From Haemonchus contortus (lineage: Eukaryota; Nematoda; Chromadorea; Rhabditida; Trichostrongylidae), in the NCBI GenBank assembly GCA_000469685.2, contig LS997564.1, forward strand, positions 43,122,240 through 43,186,239: a DNA stretch of 64,000 nucleotides, written 5' to 3'. The number at the start of each line of letters is the position of its first letter. The first letter of the stretch is position 1. Shown in pieces: positions 33,310 to 44,267 of this stretch. The notes beneath the pieces were generated by a model. That model saw nothing but the letters and a program-made list of their open reading frames with translations, was not told the origin of the DNA and ran no database searches. Position numbers and translations under genes: made by a program.

Positions 33310-34200
33310 TTGGAAAACTTGACATAAATTAAACAATTGTGTGAGGTGGAAATGGAAAACGACGGGAAAATATGGGGTAGCTGTATCATTTTGCAAAACA
33401 CGCAGGGTGAACTTTTCCGAAAAAAAAAACTAGAGTAAATTGAGATGGAACTCATTGCTGGTCTCCAAATTACGGTTCGATTAGCGTACATTTTCCATAT
33501 TGGGCTTTTTTTCTGAAGTTGTGATTTGGAACGTGAGTTTTGGTGACGTTTTTGGGTGGCTGAATTTGTATGCAAAGCAGTGTAGGAAGAGCTATTCAAG
33601 TGAATGTACTGAGATTATTCTAGATCATTGACTAAACTGACGAATGGATCAATCGGGTGACGAAAACCAGACCTGGTTCCAGACGTGAACGTTGCAGAAA
33701 AACGAATACAATGTCACGCACTAGCGATCGATTAGAAGTGCTCATCATTAGCTTATATAAGCGTGACATATGCTTGCACTCCTACTAACCCATTTACGTG
33801 ACCAAAAAACCAGACCCAACGACATACTGGTGAGCGTTTTATGAGAAATCACAAGGAGCAAACGTTACTGCCAGCTTTCTGTCTCATAAAGCAAAAGTAA
33901 TCGCTACACTAGCTGCCCGTTCGCTAAGGATCAAAAAAGGCAAAACACGAAGTACCAGGAAAAGATTAGCTTGCAGTTTGCGATGACCTACCTAAACACG
34001 TACAGGAAGGAAGCCAAACATACAAAACCTGAGTAGTTTAGAAAGAAAGACATTCGAAGCAAAGAGGAAACCTGAGAACGGGAGAAAAAATGAGAGAAAG
34101 TGCAACGGATATAAGTAACCCAGAAGCTAATGATGTCCTTTTTACTTCGCTCTATTCCTTCTTACCTGCCCTACAACGAGCACTGAAGATACGAAGTGGG
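33310..34200. other. No gene recognised
   Basis: A plus-strand stretch at about 33632-33788 is open for 50 codons (DEWINRVTKTRPGSRRERC), without clear splice sites. Otherwise nothing is evident. Confidence 0.3.
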
Positions 34201-34231
34201 TGTTTGACAAATTAAATTGCTAAAACCGGAT

Positions 34232-34378
34232 TCAAACGTTGCTCCCATTAGAAGGCCAGACTGGATTCACAAAAATATAAATAATGGCGTGTCCATAATT
34301 GGGGCCTGGATAGAGTTCGGCTTCGGTGACAAGAAAAGTCAAATTAATTAATCCGACGATAAGACTAGGGTCAGGGTA
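34232..34378 (-). CDS. Candidate terminal exon with a hydrophobic segment
   Basis: After AGTCATACAG, 48 codons run to a TGA: LIVGLINLTFLVTEAELYPG, then GHAIIYIFVNPVW. The composition is coding-like and partly membrane-like. An overlapping plus-strand frame at 34399-34641 is also open, so strand is not certain. Family unknown. Confidence 0.33.
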   Translation of the reverse strand, partial: YPDPSLIVGLINLTFLVTEAELYPGPNYGHAIIYIFVNPVWPSNGSNV

Positions 34379-34639
34379 CTGTATGACTATGACTGAGTAT
34401 GTATACAGAGAAACAACTTCCGCTACGAACAGTCGCATACTGTTCGAATGACGGCGTTTTCGAAACGGAAGAATACCTCGAAATGGGCGTGGTGTCAGAC
34501 GAATACGTGCCGATGGCCAGGGACGCTATACAGCAGCGTTCTGACTCGCATACATTTTGTCGTGATGCTTTGACAGAACACACAACGACTGCTGAAAACT
34601 GTACAGCTTTAAAGAATGGGGGTGTTAGGATGATGGAAT

Positions 34640-35980
34640 GAGTTTAAAAACTTGGGCACAGACTCTGAATGGGTTCTCAGGAAAATGAGATCAGCCTTGT
34701 GTACGCTATGCTTTTTTCACTATGAAATGGTGAAAAGGTTATGAGACCCAATTAGTGACCTCAACCGAAGGTCCTATTCATACTAGGCTGTTAACGGCCC
34801 GAACAAAACTGGAAAAGCCTCCGTGGATATGTGAAACGAAAAACTTCCCCAAACAATTTTGAAACGGGAAATTTTTCCAAAAACTACTAAAACTCTTGTA
34901 ATATTGGATTTTTTACCGACCGAAAAGAAGAACTGTAGTCATTTCAGACCCCAAATTGTGAGCGCTACGGGTCAATCTATACTCACCTATACCGTATGCA
35001 ACAATTGCTTGATTATTGTGACCGAGCTACATTTCCCTATCAAAAGCTAACTAACCGCAAAGCTTCTTGACGCCTCAAAGGAAAGCTGCACCTTCGGGCT
35101 TTTGAAAAAGGGATTCTCGCAGTTAATCCTCTACAATTCTCTGAATGATTCAAGTTAGGGCTCACAACAGTGACAACAATTACTGAAACAATAATATTTT
35201 TCGGCAGGAAAATATGTCTGGAAGTACTATTTTCCACGCATATTCACAGGTAGGACTTGCTATTTATAAAGCGGACCGAAAAAAATGGTGAACGTTTCCA
35301 GGAGCAGGAGGAAAGGGGAGAAAGAGGAAAGGTGGACGTCGGAAATGCTGCCCTTCAGTTTGCCCTTCAATATAAAACCCAATTTCAAATCTATACAAAT
35401 TCTATTGAAAAATTGAATTCATCCATGCTATCTCCAAGAGAACGCGAAACTTGCAGGGATATGAAACCTATACCGGATGTTTAGATTGCCTCGATCCCAT
35501 CTAATAGCTCCAGTCGGATGGGGCACGATTTTGTGTGACCGATTATGTGTGTGAGTACTGCGTGTCTTAAGGAAGCAAACTAACAGTTTCGATAATCAGT
35601 GGTCAGGTAAAATAAAAATCGAGCTCACGAAAATTGAATATGAATGCTTCGAATGGAACATCTGGTTCGCTTTAAATAGGTGAGTCTCTCGATGATATAG
35701 CAACCATATATTTCTGAATTTTCGCTAGAAAGATCAAAATATAAACGAAAAGCCTTCAAAAATGTGGATCGCGAGTGACGTGGCGAATCAATGTGAGCCA
35801 TGCATTAGAATGAATTAAATTCGGTGATTCGAAATCGAAACATTCCACAACCACAGAAAAAGCAATATTATAGGTTGCTGCATAATTACTGCGGATTTTT
35901 TCGTGACTTTGTTCTCTCAATAGAATTTGACTTTTAAATTCGAGATTTTCCTAGAAATAATTTTATCACTTTTTTTAACA
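34640..35980. other. No gene recognised
   Basis: A plus-strand frame near 35257-35484 (FQEQEERGERGKVDVGNAAL) could be an exon entered at GTTTCCAG. No other signal was seen. Confidence 0.3.
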
Positions 35981-35984
35981 GAAA

Positions 35985-36350
35985 ACTTTAGAAAGCCATC
36001 TTCATGGCCGTCGCATTATGCTTTACTACATCGAGAAAGTTCGAAAGTTGGCAGAGACATTTCGCGATTTCAACAGACTTTTCGGGGTAGAACAGTTCGC
36101 CAAAGACAAGAAATAAATGGGATGTGCCCCTAGATCCCTCATACTCATCGATAGAAACTCTATGGACTATCAGATCAACCGATTGTTGAGAAGTTGGCCA
36201 GCTAACAGAACTTACGACGGAATGGATGACTTGATGGCCGCTGTCAAGACGTGGATCGCCTCCAAGAACCAAACTTCTTCACCTATGGAATCCGACTGCT
36301 TTGCAAATGGGAAGCGGTGCCTGACGTAGGTGGTGGTAATTTTGGAGTAA
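35985..36350 (+). pseudogene. mariner transposase C-terminal relic
   Basis: ANRTYDGMDDLMAAVKTWIA is followed, after a one-base shift, by NFFTYGIRLLCKWEAVPDVG and a TGA. This matches the C-terminal tail of mariner transposases (a FFASK, then a GI-L-RW motif). The upstream catalytic part is degraded beyond certain recognition. It is distinct from the other mariner copies here. Confidence 0.55.
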
Positions 36351-36419
36351 TTATATGAGCATGTCTTTGTTAAATATTGTTATCGTTTTTTTTAAATCGT
36401 TGGAAAAAATCCGCAATCA

Positions 36420-36446
36420 ACATTATATATATGTATATAATATATG

Positions 36447-36487
<41 letters not shown>

Positions 36488-36490
36488 CAA
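36420..36490. repeat. TA microsatellite
   Basis: About 65 bases of nearly pure (AT)n with a few ATGTAT interruptions, immediately upstream of a SINE copy. Confidence 0.9.
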
Positions 36491-36519
36491 ATATATCCAT
36501 TTACATATATCGACAGGGG

Positions 36520-36810
36520 TGGAGCTAAGGTCGTGACTAGCTGTGGGTCATTACATAGGTGTAGTCCGGGGATCGAATCCTAGATCGATATTCGCCTGAG
36601 CCAACTAAAACTTCTACACCTCTGTAGTCGGCTAACTGGTACCGAACCCGTCCACGAGGATAAAAGCACTGACTTTTACAACGGCTGCCCACCACAAATC
36701 ACTGTATAGCCCACATGCGCATGCGAAGCGCCACATCGACTCCCAATGGAAGTCGAGGAGCATTCCGAAACGGGAGTCTTACGCCAAAGACTCCATCTTC
36801 TAAGTATTGA
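36520..36810 (+). repeat. tRNA-derived SINE, copy 3
   Basis: The body matches copies 1 and 2: GATCGATATTCGCCTGAGCC, GTCGGCTAACTGGTACC, CGAGGATAAAAGCACTGACT and CACTGTATAGCCCACATGCG. The B box is GGGATCGAATCC. Confidence 0.65.
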
Positions 36811-37201
36811 AATATCAAATACCCGTCTTCATATTTCAGCCAGCCCTCTAAACTTTGCCAGATACTAACGATCTGATTAAGAAAGGGCAGCATACTTGAT
36901 TGGAAGAAGAAAACTTAACCATAGAGACCACAGAGTATTATGCGGTGCTGCATGGAACTGAACTGTTTCCCTTACAGAATGTTCGAAAAGATAAGTGATA
37001 GCTGAAAATACCTCAACACTGGCAAACATCACCCAAAAAAAGAAATTGGGCGCTGTAAAGGTATGAAAGCTTAATATGGTAGGCTCATTCTTCGATGTTC
37101 AAACGGTTCTGGCTGCTGCTCTCGTTCTAAACTGATTTAGGAAACATGTGATATTGAGTAAAGCTTTCAGCTTGATGGTGCACTGCTGATGTCAATCAAT
37201 G

Positions 37202-37290
37202 CTGATAGTAACTCGTCCAAAACCGAAGTTTCGTCTATAACTCGCAAACCTTGTGAGATTTTCGTATCACGCACTGCTGCGAAATAAAAT
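37202..37290 (+). repeat. Arm of the tRNA-like palindromic repeat
   Basis: CGAAGTTTCGTCTATAACTC, then CAAACCTTGTGAG and CACGCACTGCTGCGA match the right half of the 14.15 kb palindrome and its flank. Confidence 0.5.
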
Positions 37291-37404
37291 AGCTCTCAAA
37301 AAAATGAAGTCAAAACAAAGTACATTTACTTTCTTTTCTTTTCTTTACGGAACTCCTCATCAAAGATTCATGGAATAGCACGATATCAAACCACAAGGTT
37401 TCAG

Positions 37405-37757
37405 TTGCTCGATGAAATATCGGACAATCAGATACGAAGACGAAAGGAATTAGCTTGACTTTGCTCCAGTAGATGCTTCCGCTCCTTATAATCATCTTAC
37501 CTACACACCTGTAACAGAGAAGACAACAAATACGAGCGCCGCTTTCAAATGATCACTTACGCCATACGTGGGATCCGATTCGAAAGGATAAGAATATCGT
37601 CCGATCCCCGTTAGGCCAGCCGATATTTGACAACGAATTCCAAATTCACGAATTTGCTGAAGGACACCTAAGAACTATAGAGCACGTTTCCCCCTCGACG
37701 CGTAGCCGAGCATCAGTAATTCACCAGAAACTAGTCATGTGGAATGGAATTAAGTAA
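37405..37757 (+). CDS. Candidate host gene 3' exons, unidentified
   Basis: The last exon (37518-37757) follows CACACCTGTAACAG and stays open for 79 codons to a TAA, without an ATG at its start. It includes HLRHTWDPIRKDKNIVRSPL and FDNEFQIHEFAEGHLRTIEH. An AATAAA signal overlaps the stop codon. A preceding segment (37405 on) follows AAGGTTTCAG and reads LLDEISDNQIRRRKELA. An alternative frame between them (DFAPVDASAPYNHLTYTPV) is also open to GTAACAG, so the exact splicing is unclear. No family is recognised. The 1.9-kb transposon starts 170 bases downstream. Confidence 0.45.
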
Positions 37758-37925
37758 TAAAGGTTGAAAGGCCTAAAAAGCGAAAGATCGACTGATAAGA
37801 TGGGAAATTATTGAAACAAGCAACTCTGTACGAACAATATGGGAAAGCTTGAGGGCAGACAAACAGAGGCAAAGCGTCAAACAGTTGTGGGACTTTTGAG
37901 AAATACTAATGCAGGTAGGGACTCA

Positions 37926-39843
37926 CAAGGAAGGTTTTTCAGGGCGTGGGACGCTTTTTGAAAATGGTTTTTTGCATGGTATAGGGGCATGAGCACTGAG
38001 TATAAAACTATGGTCCATTTCCGCTAAATGGCCTCCTGAATGCCAAAAAAGGAGTGAAAATGATTTTGCCAGAAACTGCCGTTTTAACCCGTTAAGGGTC
38101 ATTCGTTTTATTCATGGCGTCGGCTATCCGCACTATAGAAGGGGCCAGTGGAGGCGACATTGAAAATAACGTGAGCGGTAGTCAAAAAAGGGACCCCCAT
38201 GTTGAAAAGTGCGGGGAAGTTTCATATAGGCTCTCCACGGTTGAGCTGCCAGAGGCGACGGATGGTGTGGAGGCTAGCGATGTGGACTTCGAGGAAGGAC
38301 GACTAGGATGGGTTCGGAATTCTCTGCTTTGCCGTTTTTGCATTTTATGCTGCCACCTCCAGATTGGCTCCATATCGCACCAGGGCCAAAGCAAGTGCCT
38401 GACTGGTCATGGTTGTGATCAAGACCAGCCAGGCACATAGGCTCTACAAGCCGTTAGAACTTGTTGTGTGGCGCACTATCAGTGAAGGAGCTTCCCCAGG
38501 CTCAACACTCCTACTCCTCCAGTCCTCCCTTCCTACCCCCTCCACCAACTTCCTCACGTAGTTTGTAGTCAAAAAACTCGATATCATATCATCTGGTCTT
38601 CGGACTTTGTATGGACATTGCGCAGTCCATACAATTCTTCGAATGGTATGGACAGTAATGGTTTGATTGTTGTTTTATTGCGACCGAATTCCTTCAAAAC
38701 TGATGAAAGGCCATCTAATTCCGACGATTTCACCGTTTTCTATCCTAGCGTTGATCTCGCGCCGTTGAAGGGTTTTTGTCCACCATTCTGGTTGGTCATC
38801 TCCATTGCCTTCTCTCCTCACGGTCAGTCACTCATCTTCTGCAGTCACCTCGACTTCAGCAATGTCCTTCTTGTTCGTGTCCTGCCAGCCCTTCATACGG
38901 ACGCGGAGTTAGGGGACGTAGGTTGGAAACGGGTATCGTCCAAACCCTACATCTAGTCATTAACCTAGTAATCCGGCGCTAGAATGATTTCCTTCAGGGG
39001 TGACAGCTTTTCATATCAAGCCTAATGCTCATGGATGCTTCAGCAAGAAGATGAATTGAAAGAGAGTCTGATTGGTTCTCCCACAAGAGTCCGCGGTGGA
39101 CGCGCAGAGGAAGCTCGGAATCGGGAATTCTGTTGTCTTCGTATTGACGAGCGAGGTCGAGGACAGTTTCCATCGAATAGGCCCATATAATAGGGTTCGG
39201 ACCCCCCACTACAACACTTATTTAGTGTAAATTTAAGGGGCACCTTTATACTGCTGGGAGTGTGTAGCCTGGAAGCTCCTCCACTGATAGCGCTCCACAC
39301 AACAAATTCTAAGGACTTGTAGAGGTGTGCCTGGCTGGTCCTGGTCACGACCATGTCCAGTCAGGCACTTGCTTTAGCCCTGGTGCAATAAGGAGCCAAT
39401 CTGGAGGTGGCAGCATAAAATGCAAAGATGGCAAAGCCTCAGGAATCCGAACCATCAACCCATCCTAGTCGTCCTTCCTCGAAGACCACATCGCTATCCA
39501 CCACTTCATCCGTCGCTGCTGTCAGCTTAACCGTGGAGAGCCCATATGAAACTTCTCCGCACTTTTCAACATGTGGGTCCCTTTGTTGACCACCGCTCAT
39601 GTTATTTTCAATGTCGCCTCCACTGGCCCCTTCTATAGTGCGGATAGCCGACGCCATGAATGAAACGAATGACGCTTAGTGAGTTAAAACGGCAATTTCT
39701 GGTAAAATCATTTTCACTCCTTTTTGGCATTCAGAAGGCCATTTAGCGGAAATGAATCATAGTTTATACTCAGTGCTCATGCCCCTATACCATGCAAGAA
39801 ACCATTTTCAAAAACCGTCCCACGCCCTGAAAAACCTTCCTTG
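37926..39843. mobile_element. Long-terminal-inverted-repeat transposon, copy A
   Basis: The ends are CAAGGAAGGTTTTTCAGGG and its complement, flanked by TCA on both sides. The two terminal arms are about 580 bases long and about 90 percent alike by eye; each contains the same frame, starting MASAIRTIEGASGGDIENN and pointing inward. The unique centre of about 750 bases holds short frames (WAYSMETVLDLARQYEDNRI) with no known domain. A nearly identical copy, inverted, lies at 53172-55090. No transposase is recognised, so it is probably a non-autonomous foldback-like element. The 3-base duplication would fit CACTA or PIF/Harbinger superfamilies. Confidence 0.88.
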
Positions 39844-39849
39844 TCAGTC

Positions 39850-41050
39850 TCGATCACCTGTACGCTCGATTCCCATCAGGACTCAGTCGAATCATTCAGA
39901 CCCGGCGGGCAGGCGTTGAAGAGTAGAGGAAATGCAAAAGCACAAGATCGTTTAAACGTAATTATAAAAGAAAAGCTGAGAGAATTTGAAGAACTCCAGC
40001 CATGAGAACTTTGATTTTGAGATGCGCCGCGATTCAATCGCCATTCATAACCACAAAGTCGTTGGAAAGCCGTTATAATGTTACTTAAGGCAGGGTTTGA
40101 TTTCGGAGGAACCGCTTTTCTAAACACCATCCTTATTCGCCAAGATCACATCGATGACCAAGCCGCAGAGAAGTGATACCACTCAAACCTGGAGAGATAA
40201 GGCTCGGGTAGAATGATATCAGAGGAGCACAAGAACATAAACTTTTTTGATCTAAGCCATAGGAGGAAAGGGGTACCGAGGTGGGCGAGAGCTTTTTGCA
40301 TGAGGTAATAATGAATGAGGCCCGCCGTAAGCCGGGCGACCCGACTGGTCATTATAAATACACAAGCTAATCTCCATAATTGCCACAGAAATAACGTATT
40401 CCAGTAAATGAAACAGTAGACTTGAAAAACGGCTTTCAAGTGACCGGCTGAAAAAAATACTAAATTGCATAGATCGATCTGATCGCTTGGAAACCACCCA
40501 AGAAGAAGAAACTGCCGAAAATAGTTTTGTAGTACACAAGGAAGAATTCCGAAGAACAAATTAAAGAAAGCTGATCCCTTAAGACATTACAATCTCAGAA
40601 TAAACATTGCTGCTTTTCCGTACAGTAAATACCTACAATGGTGCTGCTAACAAATAAATAAGCGAATAAATCAATATTTATAAACAGATGAGTAAATATA
40701 AAAATAATCAAATGTACAGATGAATAAGTAAATCATTGTCTTTCAGTGCTCATTTTATCGCAGAAAAAAAGGGACGCTTCTCAATAGGTTCACGATCAAC
40801 TGCAATCACCTCAAGGGAACTATTCCCTGCAGAAATGAGGACAATGGAACCGAAAATTTTGCTTTAAAGCTGGGACCCAAAAATAAATGACCTTTGGAAA
40901 ATTAAACGCGTAAATTCATGTCATTTCTACAGCGAAAATTCTTTAAGTATACCGTAAGTCGCCTACCTAATCAAAGTCATACCTTCCGCTCCCCGACCCA
41001 GTCAAACCACACTTGCCTGATTCTTCAGAAAAAACTCTACAAAGTTTGAG
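39850..41050. other. No gene recognised apart from a Helitron-like end
   Basis: A minus-strand frame of 84 codons (40130-39876, MVFRKAVPPKSNPALSNIIT) could be a gene start but is unsupported by splice sites. A repetitive AAATAAATAAGCGAATAAAT stretch lies near 40650. Confidence 0.3.
40318..40348 (+). repeat. Helitron-like 3' end, copy 4
   Basis: The hairpin GCCCGCCGTAAGCCGGGC, then GACCCGACTGG and T. Upstream sequence differs from copies 2 and 3, as expected for different internal families sharing one terminus. Confidence 0.55.
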
Positions 41051-41501
41051 GCTAAATTGCTGGTACTAGCTCACGTCAATGGTAGTCCCAAACTGCAGGT
41101 AAACCGCCGGCGGAGCCGAATAAGCGCCGCATGATGTCTTGATAATACTTGGTGAAGCACTTTTGGAGGTAAAACGAGTGATTGTCGGGCGGGTGGAACC
41201 CGCAGAGGAAATTATCGCCTTTTAGGACAGCGACTGGTTTGAACCACCAGACAAACACAACCAACACCACGTTTTTCTCAGTGACGCGATTCGTCAAATG
41301 CAGCTTCGCGGCCGATGCTGTTGAACAGGCTCGATAGATAATCGATGATCGCATTGAATAATGCCCGTTGTCGCACGATGTTTGTCGCAGTGACGACTTA
41401 TTGACGGACTGTTTCAGACGTTTCAAAGAATTTGAGAGGTACTACTCACTTTTAATCAGCTTTCAGCAGAAAACTACCTCTGGAAACGCAGTTCACAAAA
41501 T

Positions 41502-41708
41502 ATGAGCAGCTCCATTCTTCTTACAGATTTACAACACGCCCTAAAAACAGAGGATGAAAAAGGACTTGCTGTTTATAGAAAAACCTCGATCACTTTTTTT
41601 TACTTTCTATTTCCTATACCCTCTCTCCTAAAACAGGTTTTTGTAAAACTAGAAGTTCGCCAGACGATTCTAGAGTTACTCGTGAGAATGCAACATTACA
41701 TACAATGA
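41502..41708 (+). CDS. Candidate two-exon 3' end of a host gene
   Basis: MSSSILLTDLQHALKTEDEK-GLA ends at GTTTATAG. A 66-base pyrimidine-rich intron ends CCTAAAACAG, and the next exon (VFVKLEVRQTILELLVRMQH) runs to a TGA. Intron length is a multiple of three, so both spliced and unspliced forms are open. Further splice-like signals upstream (CTGCAG-GTAAAC at 41.1 kb, TTTTTCTCAG at 41.28 kb) hint at more exons. On the opposite strand a 116-codon frame competes at 41076-41426. Confidence 0.3.
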   Translation: MSSSILLTDLQHALKTEDEKGLAVYRKTSITFFYFLFPIPSLLKQVFVKLEVRQTILELLVRMQHYIQ

Positions 41709-41987
41709 TTGAAATCAGCTCAAACAAGTGTTAACGTAAAATACGATTAACAACTTATTGTAAACGAAAGACTCCCAAGTATTTGAGGTAATTACAAGCA
41801 ATAGCTGTAACGTTCTATGGACTACTGTGGATGACGGCTTAGTCAGACTGTGCTGGTACTAACTCGAACATTTCAAAAGGCTTATCTGAAGATTCCTATT
41901 AAGCTGCCTTGAGTGATCAACTATTTCGATTGGGCGAGTGTGCTGTTAGATCCGATATTCAATTGGATTTAGGGCTCATCTGATAGG

Positions 41988-42180
41988 ATCCTTACTAATA
42001 TATACATATATCGTCTGTCTGTCTGTTTGTTTACACGGGAATTCTATATCTGCTTCTACATAGCGAAAATCGATATATAGAAGCATCTGCAAAATTTGGG
42101 TTAAGTTTTGGATGGGTTGTCATAGGGTAAGATCAACGGAGCACGTTCGAGCACAGCGGAGCTTCGCCCCTACGGGGCTA
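41988..42180 (-). repeat. Terminus of an ACAG-tract element
   Basis: TTACTAATATATACATATAT then GTCTGTCTGTCTGTTTG and ACACGGGAATTCTATATCTG. On the minus strand this is a tract plus TATATA-TTAGTAAG end like those at 12.2 and 17.9 kb. The remaining sequence includes a CGGAGCTTCGCCCCTACGGG stretch. Confidence 0.5.
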
Positions 42181-43440
42181 GACATGCACACGAGTGGACG
42201 GTGTCATGGACAACAACAAAGATATCTTATTCTTAGTAAATACCGACGAACTATTCAAAAAGTTTGAACTAGAACGAAATTTTGGGAGGCCTTTCGTTAC
42301 ACACCACCATCTTCTCCCAGAACCTTGCCATTTCTGTAGACGTGGCTTCACAGTCGTTTTGTCATAAGCTTTTAACAGTTTCATACAAACGAAACGCCAT
42401 CGCCAACGAGTCAAATTTGAAAATAACATCATAACAACAGACGGAGATTCAAGAACAAGATGATGAATCGTTGCTATCCGAATTTGCCTTCGGATTAAGT
42501 AATATGTATTCTTTAATCTTCTCACTTTTTCCCTAGAATGGTGTGAAACAGCTAATTTCCTAAACGTGGAGAAATCAATAAGCTGGTTCAGTTCTTGGGC
42601 ATATTGTGATTGACAGATCTTTCATTTAAACACATTTCCGGTTCTTCGCTTTTTTTACAGCTTCGACGAAGGGAATACCACCCTCCCCTCTCCATATAAC
42701 CTGAATGTATGGAATTTTATCAGACATATTTTCCACCGTCGTACTTCTCTATGAAATCCTCTTTGACAGCTACGGTCTTGATTGGACAAACTTCGCGGAG
42801 TATATCTCACAGAATGTTAACATTTTTCGATCTGAATATTAGATAAAAACGGAGATGCACCTCATTTCTTCGTTATGTATCAACAATAAGCGTAATACTT
42901 CTTGGAAGTCGCTATAATTCTAGTCTGCATCCCTTTATTTGAATACCAGTAATCAGCAGTTAACTTAATTTTGCAATTTGTATCAACGCATTATAGAACG
43001 CATAAAAAATGTAGAAATAAAAAAATTGAACCCCATTTGCTGGGCATTTATCAGGATACTATTTCTTTATAATAGATTTGTAATAACAAGTTAGAACAAA
43101 TTAGTTCATTCGTATCTACACATTTGTGGCAAATTAAAATACCGAAGGCAAATCATTGGTCTTGTGAAGAATTCTCATTTTTCTTTCCACTCCCCAGTCG
43201 TTGTTGTTATTATTATTCATGTTTCTTTGTTGTTGCTGTCAGGGTATCACTTTTTCTATTTCAAATTCTATCCTGGTCTGCCGATAAGAGCGTTTGTAAT
43301 TCTCTCAAACTCAAATGATTCAGACTTCTCTTCTCTCCTCATCTGCAGGCGCAGCGACCGGTCGTCTTCCCGTGAGCTGGTGTTTTATTTTATTTTTTTT
43401 GTACATCGTTCTCTACTTTATAAGCTTTCTGTTAGACCAT
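42180..43440. other. No gene recognised
   Basis: A 52-codon plus-strand frame from 42204 (NTDELFKKFELERNFGRPF and HLLPEPCHFCRRGF) looks coding-like but matches no family I know. The rest is AT-rich. Confidence 0.3.
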
Positions 43441-43538
43441 ATTTTAGGTGAATATTAGACTTTAAAATTTGTTTCTAATACATAGTTTTTGGTGTTAGTT
43501 TTTTTGGTTACTAACTAGTTTTTTTCTTTCTTGGCGAT

Positions 43539-44266
43539 TTGGTAAGGCCACTGGGTATTGACTCTACTTCTGGTAGATCAAAGATCACAAAGATGCCCCC
43601 AAAAGAACTGCGTCCCAAGAAAAGCTCTGCTTCCTCGCAGCCCCCACCTAGCTCGAGTGGGAGGGGTGGTACGCAGCCTGCACCTAGTTCTCCGGCACTT
43701 ACGTTCAAAAACATGTCGGCTATGGAGCTTATAAAAAACATAATGGAGCTAAATCAGGTCCGGTGATCGGCAATATGCTTATCGCTCTTTCCGAAAAAAT
43801 TCCAACGGAATTTTCTGAATTTATTGAGAGTGATAAACGCAGCCGAAGCATTGTCATCTCCTGCCTTGATGAGATCCAAGGTGATGCTCCGGCTTCGACC
43901 CGTGAGAAGGATCTGGAAGAGAAGGTTAGTGCTGTGTTAGATGTATTGGACGTCGAATGTCGACCGGCTGAGGTATAACGGATGGCCAGGCCAGACCCTG
44001 AGCTCCGGCGTCTTGTCAAGGTGGTTTTGCCTACTAGGGCTCATTGGCGGTGGGCTCTGGCTAACGCACGCTTACTTCGCGGTGCTAGGTTGTCCCATGA
44101 CTTCATCCGCAGAAGCATGACCAAAGACGAAAGAAAACGCGAGAGTGAGTTGCATCAACAGGCGCGCGAGCGAAACAAGGGCAAAACTCTCCGCGAGTGG
44201 GTTGTCTACCAGGGGCAACTGAAACTTGTATCTGAATTACCACACAGACTCCCGGGAAACCTCTAG
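43539..44266 (+). pseudogene. ORF1 of the CR1/L2-like element
   Basis: A Ser/Pro-rich N-terminus (PPKELRPKKSSASSQPPPSS) is followed, after a one-base shift near 43760, by an acidic stretch (SRSIVISCLDEIQGD). After a TAA at 43976 comes a basic stretch (LVKVVLPTRAHWRWALANAR, RRSMTKDERKRES, GKTLREWVVYQGQLK). The last part resembles the zinc-free RNA-binding C-terminus of nematode CR1 ORF1 proteins. It would coat the element RNA. Confidence 0.7.
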
Positions 44267-44267
44267 C

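Noticed and set aside
36420..36490. Origin or promoter from the (AT)n run
   Set aside because: A plain microsatellite beside a SINE; no other evidence of function.
40146..40559. A 137-codon minus-strand membrane protein gene
   Set aside because: The frame runs through a Helitron-like end and has no splice or domain support; hydrophobicity reflects AT-rich composition.
41076..41426. A 116-codon minus-strand gene
   Set aside because: Plus-strand splice signals and coding-like pieces overlap it; strand could not be decided, so not called.
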